The notes under the pieces are model-generated. The model did no database searches and was not told where the DNA came from. It saw nothing but the letters and a program-made list of their open reading frames with translations. From an uncultured Pseudomonadota bacterium (lineage in GTDB: Bacteria > Pseudomonadota > Gammaproteobacteria > Methylococcales > Methylomonadaceae), in NCBI GenBank assembly GCA_903847275.1, contig CAINDC010000243.1:1-32221 (forward strand): a stretch of DNA of 32,221 bases, in the 5' to 3' direction. This document shows, one piece after another, positions 32,083 to 32,221 of this stretch. Both the position numbers and the translations under genes were made by a program. Within the stretch, counting starts at the first letter, position 1; every line of letters begins with the position of its first letter.

Positions 32083-32221
32083 GGTGCTGATTCCATTTAA
32101 TGTACTGCCGCCCCCTGAAATTGATCAAATTTCTTCCAAAATTGTTCCCAGTAATCCGATTGGATAAGCGAACGTAAAGATAAAACCGTTTTTGCCCCAC
32201 GAGTTTTCCATCGCATTCCTG
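32083..32221 (-). mobile_element. End of an ISKra4-like insertion sequence, continuing outside the window
   Basis: The transposase end (stop at 32097-32099) and about 15 further bases (GGTGCTGATTCCAT region on the plus strand) form the 3' end of an IS. The exact boundary and target duplication cannot be set, because the other end lies outside the window; the left limit given is an estimate. Confidence 0.45.
32097..32221 (-). CDS. ISKra4-like transposase, last 40 residues (5' end outside window)
   Basis: The frame with last codons at 32219-32097 reads GMRWKTRGAKTVLSLRSLIQ, followed by SDYWEQFWKKFDQFQGAAVH and a stop. GMRWK..GA..vL.LR.L..S..W..FW matches the C terminus of ISKra4-family transposases as I recall them. 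Only 40 residues are present, so neither the catalytic core nor integrity can be judged. The gene points toward the CorA operon and ends about 20 bases from the broken gene remnant. Confidence 0.65.
   Translation of the reverse strand, partial: GMRWKTRGAKTVLSLRSLIQSDYWEQFWKKFDQFQGAAVH

Overview
The window looks like part of a moderately AT-rich gammaproteobacterial C1-utiliser, most likely a Methylococcales-type methanotroph. The best evidence is two genes specific to tetrahydromethanopterin (H4MPT) formaldehyde oxidation: beta-RFAP synthase (7021-7971) and methenyl-H4MPT cyclohydrolase (in 28482-30494). EF-P with EpmA and a RhlE-type helicase fit a gammaproteobacterium. The species cannot be read from the sequence, and identifications rest on motif recognition only.

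Layout. 1-390: 3' end of a lytic transglycosylase (MltB). 617-7031: a tight same-strand locus for exported proteins: a large protein whose predicted mature end is His, two small secreted proteins sharing an unrecognised domain, a TlpA-like thioredoxin, a DUF4266 lipoprotein, a DUF3570 barrel fused to a second MetA-like barrel through a His-rich linker, and an ApbE flavin transferase. I infer a cell-envelope redox/metal (possibly copper) system; it is the best candidate here for something undescribed. 7021-11593: housekeeping genes (beta-RFAP synthase, an unknown anchored protein, epmA, efp, rhlE).

11799-21033: a six-gene phosphorelay cassette: a hybrid kinase with three receivers, a CheR-CheB fusion, a REC-kinase, a REC-kinase-REC, and two tandem single-domain receivers. 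It has eight receivers and three kinases but no DNA-binding or cyclic-nucleotide output domain. 21093-22930: a flavoprotein and a beta-carbonic anhydrase. 23200-28308: a degenerate EAL-HDOD protein, an alginate-export-type porin behind a very good sigma54 promoter, and a NIT-domain chemoreceptor, with strong terminators after the first and last.

28482-31810 (minus strand): an operon of a CorA-type transporter followed by an ATP-grasp protein fused in frame to Mch. The fusion keeps an internal Shine-Dalgarno and ATG at the Mch boundary, so free Mch may also be made. 31811-32221: a 5'-truncated gene remnant beside the end of an ISKra4-like insertion sequence that runs off the window.

Genes linked by function: the two H4MPT genes act in one pathway although 20 kb apart; efp and epmA encode substrate and modifying enzyme; the EAL-HDOD protein, chemoreceptor and phosphorelay cassette make the middle of the window signalling-rich. 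No rRNA, tRNA, CRISPR array or replication origin was recognised.
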